10,210 nt of DNA from an uncultured Treponema sp. (GTDB taxonomy: Bacteria > Spirochaetota > Spirochaetia > Treponematales > Treponemataceae): contig CALINC010000001.1 in NCBI GenBank assembly GCA_938045195.1, positions 1 to 10,210 of the forward strand, given 5' to 3'. The translations under genes and the position numbers were made by a program. Below are positions 1 to 5,614 of the stretch, piece after piece. The notes under the pieces are model-generated. The model worked only from the letters and a program-made list of their open reading frames with translations. It was not told the DNA's origin and did not search any database. Position 1 is the stretch's first letter. Each line of letters starts with the position of its first letter.

Positions 1-51
1 GTGCGAAACGTTGAGCACTGTGCCCCGACGCTTGCGTCGGGGTTGTTGATT
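1..51 (-). repeat. Palindromic dispersed repeat, copy 1, at the visible 3' end of the methyltransferase frame
   Basis: On the plus strand it starts GTGCGA and ends CGGGGTTGTTGATT, as does the copy at 4147-4207. It contains the perfect inverted repeat CCCCGACG-CTTG-CGTCGGGG (23-42), an 8-bp GC-rich stem with a 4-base loop. The gene reads through it without a stop and gains a basic tail (PRRKRR). It may continue beyond the left edge. By its hairpin it could also act as an RNA structure at the end of the transcript, but no T-run follows within the window. Confidence 0.6.
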
Positions 52-1074
52 TTTTATAAAAGGGGCTTTAAGCCAAGTAAGCTCATGTTTATTTGCCGTT
101 AAATGAATAATCTTTGAATGAGGAATTGCCGCAAATTTTTCGATTGTTTCATAATCGGGGCTGCCCTGCATTTTAATTGTACAAATAAATTTTTCACAAA
201 GCCCCGACTCAATCCATTTTGTAATCCATTCGTAAAGACGCGGCGGATAACAAATTACGTCGGAACAAACCCAATCGGCTTTGCCTAATTCTTCCGGTTT
301 TAATGTAAATGCGTCATGTTTTATAAATGTGATATTTTTTTTCATCATTAAATCCTGTGCAAGCGGACTTCTATCGATTGCGGTAATTTTGCACTTTAAA
401 CTATTTAAAACCCAAGTCCAGCCGCCCGGACATGCTCCTGCATCTATGCAAATTGAATTTTCTGCGGGTAAAACAGAAGTACTCGTATTTGAATGTAAGG
501 TGTTTTTCTTTTCATAAAATTTGAGGAGTGTAAGAGCTTCCTGCATTTTAAGATAGGCTCTGCTGGGCGGATTTATCTTGTCTTCGGTAAAAAAAATTTC
601 TCCGCGCGGGAATGGACTTGACGTTTCCGCGGATGCAAAAAGTGTAGTCGCATTTATCAGCGTCCATAACCCCATTTCGGCAAGCGGTACATTATATGGG
701 AATGCCCTTTCTTTTTTACTTATAAAAGGAAGTTTCTTTTCGATTAATGCGGAGCGTCTAAAACAGTTAAAAGGATAATAAGCCCAATTCCTTTGGATGG
801 AGCGTAAAATTTCGGCAGCCTCACTTATACTGTTAAAATGTGCAATAAAAGGCTTTTCCATATACACCCTGTGCCAATAAATGTCAGACGGGAATTTTTC
901 ACGGTAAATAATATCTCCATAGCATAAGGCATCTCGCGGTAATGAGGTTATTCCCATTGGGGCTTCAGAATGCGGAATATTAAGTTCATCCAGTAAATGA
1001 TTTTCAAACTGAGAAATATTAAGCCATGCTTTGCCTTTAAGAAATGTAATTAAGGGATTATTATAATCGGGCAT
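1..1074 (-). CDS. RlmM-like FtsJ-fold 23S rRNA 2'-O-ribose methyltransferase, partial (3' end outside window)
   Basis: The frame is open from ATG at 1074 to the left edge, giving 358 codons with no stop, so the C-terminus is missing. The SAM-binding motif is DAGACPGGWTW at about residues 211-221, very like the DLGACPGGWTY motif of RlmM. Upstream lies SRAYLKMQEA (171-180). A K-D-K-E tetrad of the FtsJ/RrmJ class can be proposed as K176, D272 (in SDVIC), K301 (in TIKMQG) and E331 (in HELTWL). Family knowledge says such enzymes methylate a ribose 2'-OH in 23S rRNA using SAM; the exact target here is unproven. The first 170 residues presumably form the RNA-binding part. The gene starts 9 bases after the DciA-like stop, so it is probably last in the ffh cluster. 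No strong Shine-Dalgarno is visible. The last codons, QQPRRKRRGT and onward, come from a palindromic repeat and look foreign to the fold. Confidence 0.8.
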   Translation of the reverse strand, partial: MPDYNNPLITFLKGKAWLNISQFENHLLDELNIPHSEAPMGITSLPRDALCYGDIIYREKFPSDIYWHRVYMEKPFIAHFNSISEAAEILRSIQRNWAYYPFNCFRRSALIEKKLPFISKKERAFPYNVPLAEMGLWTLINATTLFASAETSSPFPRGEIFFTEDKINPPSRAYLKMQEALTLLKFYEKKNTLHSNTSTSVLPAENSICIDAGACPGGWTWVLNSLKCKITAIDRSPLAQDLMMKKNITFIKHDAFTLKPEELGKADWVCSDVICYPPRLYEWITKWIESGLCEKFICTIKMQGSPDYETIEKFAAIPHSKIIHLTANKHELTWLKAPFIKNQQPRRKRRGTVLNVSH

Positions 1075-1083
1075 TTTATGATT

Positions 1084-1599
1084 TTATTCTCTTTCGCTTA
1101 AATTTGCAACACCAAGGGCTTGTTTTGTTAAAATTGTTTTTTTTAACGAATTAAGAGCCGTCTCCAATTCTGGCGGAAAAGATTTTTTATTTTGTTTTTT
1201 TTCAAATGCTTTAATATATTCAATTTCTTCTTGAGTCGGCTTATATGCAATTTTTGCTTGCATCGGCTTTGCTTCAATAAATTCGCTTTGCACAATTACG
1301 GAAATATTTTCGACATTTAATTCGGGGTATAATTTTTTAAAATTTTTTAAAATAGTTTTCTTCCGCATAAGAATTTGTTGACTCCAGCCCGAATGACGGA
1401 CAACAATTATTGCTGTACTGCGGTTTATATCCGATAATTCGCAATTTGTTGCAAGGTTTACATCGCCTACTATTTTCTCCCAAGCCTCAAATATCGAAAG
1501 AGTATTATTTATGCATATTTTTTCTTTGAATTGCATAAGATTTTCAAAATTTTGAGTAAATATATTTACAAGGTCTTCGGCAGTTTTAAAATTTTTCAT
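1084..1599 (-). CDS. DciA-like protein (DUF721 family)
   Basis: A 171-aa soluble protein with a DUF721/DciA domain at about residues 38-105: WEKIVG (40-45), then a strand ending in AIIVVRHSGWSQQILMRK (63-80), then KKTILKNFKKLYPELNVENI, the usual order of motifs in this family. DciA is the ancestral loader or regulator of the replicative helicase DnaB in bacteria lacking DnaC/DnaI. The C-terminal third is charged and low in hydrophobics and may be disordered. The gene begins 22 bases after the ffh stop and lacks a clear Shine-Dalgarno, so it is probably expressed from the ffh transcript, perhaps by translational coupling. In many bacteria a DUF721 gene lies beside recF/gyrB near the origin, so this position next to ffh is notable. 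The family call is firm; a helicase-loading role for this copy is inference. Confidence 0.78.
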   Translation of the reverse strand: MKNFKTAEDLVNIFTQNFENLMQFKEKICINNTLSIFEAWEKIVGDVNLATNCELSDINRSTAIIVVRHSGWSQQILMRKKTILKNFKKLYPELNVENISVIVQSEFIEAKPMQAKIAYKPTQEEIEYIKAFEKKQNKKSFPPELETALNSLKKTILTKQALGVANLSERE

Positions 1600-1621
1600 A
1601 ACAGAATTAGAATTTTATAAG

Positions 1622-2953
1622 CTAGCCGAATAAGCCCCCCGACATCAATTTTGCTTGCAGCCCCTTATTTTTAGAAACCTTCCGCATCATTTGACGGGTT
1701 TTTTCAAATTGTTTTAACAATTTATTTACATCGCCGACGCTTGTGCCTGAGCCTTTTGCAATGCGTTTTCGTCTGGGCGGTCCTATTATACGGAAATTAT
1801 TCCGTTCTTGAAGCGTCATTGATTGGATTATGGCTTTTTGGCGTTTAAGCCCGCTTAAATCCAATTTATCTTTATCAATTTGACCGGCAATGCCCGGAAT
1901 CATATCCAGCATTGATTCTATCGGTCCCATTTTTTCGGCTTGTTCAATCTGCATAAGCATATCGCCGAGCGTAAATGTTTCAGTAGCCATTTTACGCTGA
2001 AGTTTTTCCGCTTCTTTTTCATCATAAACTGCTTGCGCTTTTTCTACCAGCGAAACAATATCGCCCATTCCCAAAATGCGGCTCGCAATTCTGTCGGGAT
2101 AGAAAGGTTCAAGGTCTTCAGGTTTTTCCCCTGTACCGATGTAGAGAATGGGTTTTCCTGTTATAGTTTTAAGCGAAAGTGCTGCGCCGCCTCTCGCATC
2201 GGAATCGAATTTAGTGAGTATGACACCTGAAAGACCGGCATGTTCGTCAAACTCTTTTGCAACGTCTACGGCACTTTGCCCTGTCATTGAATCGGCAACT
2301 AAAATTGTTTCCACAGGATTGACCGCTGATTTTATGTTGACGATTTCTTTCATCATAAGTTCGTCAATTTGCAAGCGGCCTGCAGTATCTACAATTACCG
2401 TATCATAAAAGTTCTTTTTTGAAAAAGCGAGAGCATTTTTAGCGGTTTTTACAGCGTCTGTCGAGGATTCTTTATAAACCGGAATACCGATATTTTCACC
2501 TAAAACAGAAAGCTGTTCGACAGCAGCCGGGCGGACAAGATCGCAGGCAACTAAAAGAGGTTTTCTGCCTTCATTTTTAAGTTTGAGCGCGAGCTTAGCG
2601 GCACTGGTTGTTTTGCCCGAACCTTGTAAACCTAAAAATAAAATAACGGATTGAGTATCGGGTCCGCGCAATGCGAGAGATTTTTTTTCATCGCCTAAAA
2701 AAGAAACCATTTTATCGTATACTATCTTTGTAAACTGTTGACCCGGATCAACAGAGTGCAAAACTTTTTCGCCCATAGCTTCTTCTGCTGTGGCATTTAT
2801 AAACCGGCGTACGACTCGTAAGTTGACATCCGCATCCAAAAGAGCCGTTTTAATTTGTTCGATTGTTTCTTCAATATTTTTTTCCGTTATCTTTGATTTG
2901 CCGCTTAAAGAGCGGATAATTCCGCCGAATTTTTCCGTAATGTTTTCAAGCAT
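1622..2953 (-). CDS. ffh: Signal recognition particle protein Ffh (SRP54 GTPase)
   Basis: A 443-aa protein of normal Ffh length. It has an N domain (about 1-90), a G domain (100-295) and a methionine-rich M domain (about 325-440). GTPase motifs are all visible: the P-loop GLQGSGKTT (108-116), DLVRPAA (138-144), DTAGRL (189-194) and TKFDSDARGGAAL (247-259). In the M domain, the RNA-binding region RRKRIAKGSGTSVGDVNKLL (394-413) is intact. Ffh binds signal sequences and 4.5S RNA and targets ribosome-nascent chains to FtsY and SecYEG at the membrane. The open frame extends 24 codons further upstream, but ATG at 2951-2953 is chosen because MLENITEKFG is the family N-terminus and GGAG stands 11 bases before it. 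It leads a cluster with the DciA-like and methyltransferase genes. Its upstream region carries a possible -10 (2990-2995). Confidence 0.97.
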   Translation of the reverse strand: MLENITEKFGGIIRSLSGKSKITEKNIEETIEQIKTALLDADVNLRVVRRFINATAEEAMGEKVLHSVDPGQQFTKIVYDKMVSFLGDEKKSLALRGPDTQSVILFLGLQGSGKTTSAAKLALKLKNEGRKPLLVACDLVRPAAVEQLSVLGENIGIPVYKESSTDAVKTAKNALAFSKKNFYDTVIVDTAGRLQIDELMMKEIVNIKSAVNPVETILVADSMTGQSAVDVAKEFDEHAGLSGVILTKFDSDARGGAALSLKTITGKPILYIGTGEKPEDLEPFYPDRIASRILGMGDIVSLVEKAQAVYDEKEAEKLQRKMATETFTLGDMLMQIEQAEKMGPIESMLDMIPGIAGQIDKDKLDLSGLKRQKAIIQSMTLQERNNFRIIGPPRRKRIAKGSGTSVGDVNKLLKQFEKTRQMMRKVSKNKGLQAKLMSGGLFG

Positions 2954-2989
2954 TATATGGTTTACTCCGTTTAATAAAAAATATCCTTT

Positions 2990-2995
2990 AGTATA
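2990..2995 (-). promoter_or_regulatory. Candidate -10 element for ffh
   Basis: On the minus strand TATACT (5 of 6 matches to TATAAT) lies 36 bases before the ffh ATG, with GGAG between them. It would give a leader of about 30 bases. The -35 at 17 bases is only TTTTAT, so this is a weak assignment. The promoter would fall inside the upstream part of the longer ffh open frame, which supports the shorter start. Confidence 0.35.
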
Positions 2996-3072
2996 ACATA
3001 GTTTTGCAAAAAATAAAAGAGGCAATGAATTTGTTCACGTGAGGATAACACATCTCAAAACCAACGAAATTG

Positions 3073-3963
3073 TTATATGGATATTTTATATTTTTTTATA
3101 AAATCTACCGGCCGATAGGTCATTTTTGCTTGTCTTAACCCTGCATCGCCTAAGTCTTGCTGCCTGTTTATAAATTCTATGTGTTCCGGTAAATATCCGG
3201 CAAAGGCATAGTTAATATATTGAAAACTGCCCTTGTAGTTCGTATCGGCTTTTTCAAAAATTATAACAGCCGTGTTCCCCTTATTTGTAATTTCTGCAAG
3301 AGACCATGCTACAGGCTTATTATCAACATAAAGAACAATTCCGAACAGCGCAGAACGCGGAAGAATATTAAGAGCTTCTTTTGCTGCAAAATAATCCGAA
3401 TTTTCGGGCGTATTTGAAGTGCGGGAAGCAGCCCATATTTCCAATATTTTTTTTGCATCTTCAACGGTTTCTAACGTAAGTGCTTTGACTTTTATATTGC
3501 CGTAGTTTTTTTCAAAATTATTGATATGCGTTTTCTTCTTATGAAAATCTTTTCCTGCAAGTTCCGCTAAATCTTTGCGCCGATAAATATAGTCAAAATT
3601 ATCTCTATCTTCTTCTATTTTTAAATTTTGAAAATAAGGCTGCTCAAATACCGGCTTGTTTTTCTCTAAAAACGACTTTGAAAGAATCATCCAATTTTTA
3701 TATTTTTCTAAAAGCTGTTTTATTATTTCGACGTTTACTAAACAGCAAGGCGTTATAAAAAACGGCTTATCTTTATATTCTCCAATTATAATTAAAAGAG
3801 AATCGGTTTTGGCAACTTGATATTTATATGTTTCTTTAAACAAATAAAAATTCATAAAAGTAAGCTCCGAGATTCCGTCCGGTAAATTTCGCAAATAAAA
3901 TTCAATTTCATTTTGCATATCAAAGGAAATAGGAACAAATTCGGGATAAGTAGGAATATTCAT
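3073..3963 (-). CDS. DUF2156 family protein (phosphatidylglycerol lysyltransferase C-terminal-like, GNAT fold)
   Basis: A 296-aa soluble protein without membrane segments or a signal peptide. It has the typical DUF2156 signatures: DYIYRRKDLAELAGKDFHKK (124-143) followed by KTHINNF, then PVAWSLAE (217-224), FEKAD (236-240), and INRQQDLGDAGLRQAKMTYR (265-284). The domain resembles the catalytic part of MprF-type aminoacyl-phosphatidylglycerol synthases, which have a tandem acyltransferase fold. Stand-alone members without the flippase half are common and mostly uncharacterised, so no substrate is assigned. It lies downstream of the lgt gene with 177 bases between them, enough for its own promoter. 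Its AGGT ribosome binding site, 7 bases before the ATG, is inside the 10-bp stem of a hairpin at 3970-4004, which may limit translation. Confidence 0.85.
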   Translation of the reverse strand: MNIPTYPEFVPISFDMQNEIEFYLRNLPDGISELTFMNFYLFKETYKYQVAKTDSLLIIIGEYKDKPFFITPCCLVNVEIIKQLLEKYKNWMILSKSFLEKNKPVFEQPYFQNLKIEEDRDNFDYIYRRKDLAELAGKDFHKKKTHINNFEKNYGNIKVKALTLETVEDAKKILEIWAASRTSNTPENSDYFAAKEALNILPRSALFGIVLYVDNKPVAWSLAEITNKGNTAVIIFEKADTNYKGSFQYINYAFAGYLPEHIEFINRQQDLGDAGLRQAKMTYRPVDFIKKYKISI

Positions 3964-3969
3964 ATATAT

Positions 3970-4004
3970 AACCTACTGCTTTTTTTTAAAAACGGCAATA
4001 GGTT
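3970..4004 (-). promoter_or_regulatory. Hairpin sequestering the ribosome binding site of the DUF2156 gene
   Basis: In the transcript AACCUAUUGC pairs with GCAGUAGGUU over 10 bp with one G-U wobble. The 15-base loop holds a U-run and an A-run that can extend the stem. The AGGU that serves as Shine-Dalgarno is in the 3' arm, and the start codon follows 7 bases later. The pairing is seen directly; a regulatory effect is inference. Confidence 0.5.
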
Positions 4005-4054
4005 CAAAAAATAAAATACCCTTTGTGAGAGCAATTTTGTATTATTTTTATGTA

Positions 4055-4060
4055 ATTATA
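4055..4060 (-). promoter_or_regulatory. Candidate -10 element for the DUF2156 gene
   Basis: A perfect TATAAT on the minus strand lies about 90 bases before the DUF2156 start and downstream of the lgt stop. No convincing -35 is present at 16-18 bases (the nearest is CATTGT), so this could be a chance match in AT-rich DNA. If used, the leader of about 85 bases would contain the hairpin at 3970-4004. Confidence 0.25.
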
Positions 4061-4140
4061 TTCAAATACGGTTTAAACAATGGCGTTTTGTTTTTTATCA
4101 GTTATATGAACCTGACGATTGACGGGGTTTCTAATATTTT

Positions 4141-4941
4141 TTATTCGTGCGGAGGGTTTAATACCCTGTTGCTGCGCAACGTACGCTCTGCGCCGGGGTT
4201 GTTGATTAAAAGTATAATTCCTAAAATAATACCCATGAGGCTTACCCACTGAGATGTAGAAAAAAATAAAAAATGCCCGCGTACTATATCGCCGCGAGTA
4301 TATTCAAGCAAGAACCGTACTACACAATAGCAGATTAAATAAAGCGGAATGCTATATATTTCCTTTTTTTTAAGAATAAAAATAAATAATACAGCTGAAA
4401 TAATCAAGAGGAATACCGCTTCTACAATTTGCACGGGAAAAAGCGGCACATGCGGCGGTGCTATAGCACCTTCAGGAAACACAACAGAACAAAGTCCGCG
4501 ATATTCCACACCATAACAGCAGCCGGCACAAAAGCAGCCTATTCTACCAAAGCTGTGTACGAGAGGAAGCACAAAAAGACTCTTTTGTAGATATAGAAGA
4601 ACATCAATTTTATGTATTTTTTTTACAAGGTATGCACCGAATACTCCTCCGAAAATACCGCCATAGAAGACAAAACCTCCTTGCATGAGGGCAAGCAGTG
4701 ATGGGGTATTTGTTAAAACTGAAAAGCCTTGTTGATATAGACTTATAATGATGTATAAAATTTTTGCTCCCAAAAAGCCGAAAAGATATAAGTACGCTTC
4801 AAGAAGAATAAAATCCTCAAAAAGCATATTTTTTTTAATAATAGTAATATATAATATCGTATTAGCAACTAAAAGACCGATGGCAATCAAAAGCCCATAG
4901 GTAGGTATAACCTTACCAAATATCGTTATAAACGGAAGCAT
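4141..4941 (-). CDS. lgt: Prolipoprotein diacylglyceryl transferase family protein, Cys-rich variant
   Basis: A 266-aa polytopic inner-membrane protein with about seven hydrophobic segments. Lgt transfers diacylglycerol from phosphatidylglycerol to the lipobox cysteine of prolipoproteins. Visible family features are PTYGLLIAIG (13-22, the Tyr matching Y26 of E. coli), GGFVFYGGIFGG (88-99), GRIGCFCAGCCYG (132-144), PVQIVEA (169-175) and RFLLEYTRGD (209-218), whose R209 and E213 match R239 and E243. The signature differs from the canonical RIGNFxNxExxG: the Asn and Glu are both Cys, and the His of FHGG is Tyr. It may thus be a divergent Lgt or an Lgt-fold paralogue. The last 20 or so residues, after ILLINNP, are encoded by a palindromic repeat. 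No Shine-Dalgarno is seen before the ATG; the region is pyrimidine-rich. Confidence 0.85.
   Translation of the reverse strand: MLPFITIFGKVIPTYGLLIAIGLLVANTILYITIIKKNMLFEDFILLEAYLYLFGFLGAKILYIIISLYQQGFSVLTNTPSLLALMQGGFVFYGGIFGGVFGAYLVKKIHKIDVLLYLQKSLFVLPLVHSFGRIGCFCAGCCYGVEYRGLCSVVFPEGAIAPPHVPLFPVQIVEAVFLLIISAVLFIFILKKKEIYSIPLYLICYCVVRFLLEYTRGDIVRGHFLFFSTSQWVSLMGIILGIILLINNPGAERTLRSNRVLNPPHE
4147..4207 (-). repeat. Palindromic dispersed repeat, copy 2, encoding the C-terminal tail of Lgt
   Basis: On the plus strand it runs from GTGCGG to CGGGGTTGTTGATT, the same ends as copy 1 at 1-51. Over the right 19 bases the two copies differ at one position. Inside are small inverted repeats: GGGT-TTAAT-ACCC, GTTGC-TGC-GCAAC, and GCGCA/TGCGC. 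The lgt frame crosses it in a different phase from the methyltransferase frame and stops just beyond it (TAA at 4141-4143). Confidence 0.6.
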
Positions 4942-4971
4942 AAAAAAGAAAGAAATAAGGCAGCAACCGGC

Positions 4972-5000
4972 ATATCAAAACACAAGCAACACCGTTTCAA
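4972..5000 (-). promoter_or_regulatory. Candidate promoter for lgt
   Basis: Minus strand TTGAAA (4995-5000; 5 of 6 to the -35 consensus), a 17-base spacer and TGATAT (4972-4977; poor -10). The leader would be about 25 bases. The spacing is ideal but the -10 is weak, so lgt might instead be transcribed from the promoter of the small membrane protein upstream. Confidence 0.3.
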
Positions 5001-5069
5001 AAAAAATTAAAACCTCTCACTGATTACTGCCAATCGGTAAAACATAAAGGTCTATAAGCACAAGACTTT

Positions 5070-5086
5070 ACATATTTGCAATATGT
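5070..5086. repeat. Inverted repeat overlapping the stop of the small membrane protein gene
   Basis: ACATATT-TGC-AATATGT is a perfect 7-bp inverted repeat with a 3-base loop. It touches the stop codon of the 90-aa gene. It is AT-rich and not followed by a T-run on the minus strand, so it is not a classical terminator; it could protect the 3' end of a processed transcript. Confidence 0.4.
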
Positions 5087-5358
5087 TATAAGTTGTCAAT
5101 TATACTATTAAAACTATTAAGACTGGATGAGGCTGCCGAAGCGCAAGCAACACATGCAATAAAGAATATAGATGCAAGGGCTGTTCCAACTATTGACAAA
5201 ACTAAGCCTGCTACAGCAAGATTTTCACCCTTCTTTTTTGCAAGTGCACCGAGTACGATACCGATAACCCCTGTTATGATTCCAATCCACCCTAATGGAC
5301 CCAAAAGTAATGCAGCAACAACTGCTATAATTCCCAATACTAATGATGCAACTCCCAT
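5086..5358 (-). CDS. Small DUF4190-like membrane protein
   Basis: A 90-aa hydrophobic protein: two adjacent Gly/Ala/Val-rich membrane segments (about 2-19 and 22-39), a basic KKKGE loop (41-45), a third segment (about 47-72) ending in the Cys pair CVAC (69-72), and a Ser/Asn-rich polar tail ending IIDNL. The pattern SLVLGIIAVV..GIVLGALAKKKG..LAVAGLVLSIVG is that of DUF4190-type small proteins, whose function is unknown. The start is well set by AGGAGG at 5364-5369, five bases before the ATG. It has the strongest promoter in the window (5387-5414), so it is probably well expressed. lgt follows on the same strand after 144 bases. No partner or reaction can be assigned. Confidence 0.82.
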   Translation of the reverse strand: MGVASLVLGIIAVVAALLLGPLGWIGIITGVIGIVLGALAKKKGENLAVAGLVLSIVGTALASIFFIACVACASAASSSLNSFNSIIDNL

Positions 5359-5386
5359 AGTCGCCTCCTAATAAAATATTTGTGTA

Positions 5387-5455
5387 ATTGTAAAAAAAAG
5401 AAACAAAATGTCAAGTACTTTTTTTTGAAAATTTTAATTTTTTTTAAGAAAATAT
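5387..5455 (-). promoter_or_regulatory. Strong sigma-70-type promoter with A-tract UP element
   Basis: Minus strand TTGACA (5409-5414, perfect -35), a 16-base T-rich spacer, and TACAAT (5387-5392, 5 of 6). Directly upstream of the -35, 5418-5455 holds phased A and T runs typical of UP elements that bind the alpha subunit. The leader is about 22 bases and contains AGGAGG. It points to the 90-aa membrane protein. Confidence 0.75.
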
Positions 5456-5457
5456 GT

Positions 5458-5467
5458 CCGCCGGCGG
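5458..5467. repeat. GC palindrome in the divergent promoter region
   Basis: CCGCCGGCGG is a perfect 10-bp palindrome in a very AT-rich stretch, upstream of both divergent promoters. It might be an operator half or chance; no second site is visible in the region. Confidence 0.3.
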
Positions 5468-5502
5468 TAACTTGGACTACATAACTACGATTAGATTTTT
5501 AC

Positions 5503-5583
5503 ATGAGTAAATATGGAGAGATGGAAAAATCTATACTGCAAGATAATCTTACATGGCATTTGCAAGCACTTTCGGCTTATTGA
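5503..5583 (+). CDS. Possible 26-aa small ORF upstream of the Na/Pi cotransporter
   Basis: ATG at 5503 opens a frame ending at TGA 5581-5583, giving a peptide starting MSKYGEMEKSILQDN and ending LQALSAY. Composition is protein-like and partly amphipathic, but there is no Shine-Dalgarno and no recognised family. The stop overlaps the -35 of the cotransporter promoter. It could be a remnant, a leader peptide or noncoding. Confidence 0.15.
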   Translation: MSKYGEMEKSILQDNLTWHLQALSAY

Positions 5584-5608
5584 AAAAATATAGCGCATTT
5601 GATATAGT
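5580..5608 (+). promoter_or_regulatory. Promoter of the Na/Pi cotransporter operon (leaderless arrangement)
   Basis: TTGAAA (5580-5585, 5 of 6), a 17-base spacer and TATAGT (5603-5608, 5 of 6). The expected start of transcription, 6-8 bases after the -10, falls at or next to the ATG at 5615-5617, so the mRNA would have almost no leader. Confidence 0.55.
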
Positions 5609-5614
5609 GGAATA

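Noticed and set aside
23..42. Rho-independent terminator at the left edge
   Set aside because: The GC hairpin is strong but lies within an open frame that has no stop in the window and lacks a U-run on the coding strand; it fits better as part of the dispersed repeat.
281..778. Two plus-strand open frames of 78 and 66 codons
   Set aside because: They lie wholly inside the well-supported methyltransferase gene on the other strand, and their translations have no family features.
2954..3025. A 24-codon N-terminal extension of ffh
   Set aside because: The extension is not Ffh-like, overlaps the probable promoter, and the family N-terminus MLENITEKFG begins at 2953 with its own GGAG.
3010..3072. 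Possible inverted repeat between CAATGAATTTGTT and AACGAAATTG upstream of ffh
   Set aside because: The arms pair only with gaps and the loop is long; not convincing as a hairpin, terminator or element end from this sequence alone.
4025..4252. Plus-strand 75-codon frame across the end of lgt
   Set aside because: It overlaps the lgt 3' end and intergenic DNA antisense, has no Shine-Dalgarno and no recognisable domain.
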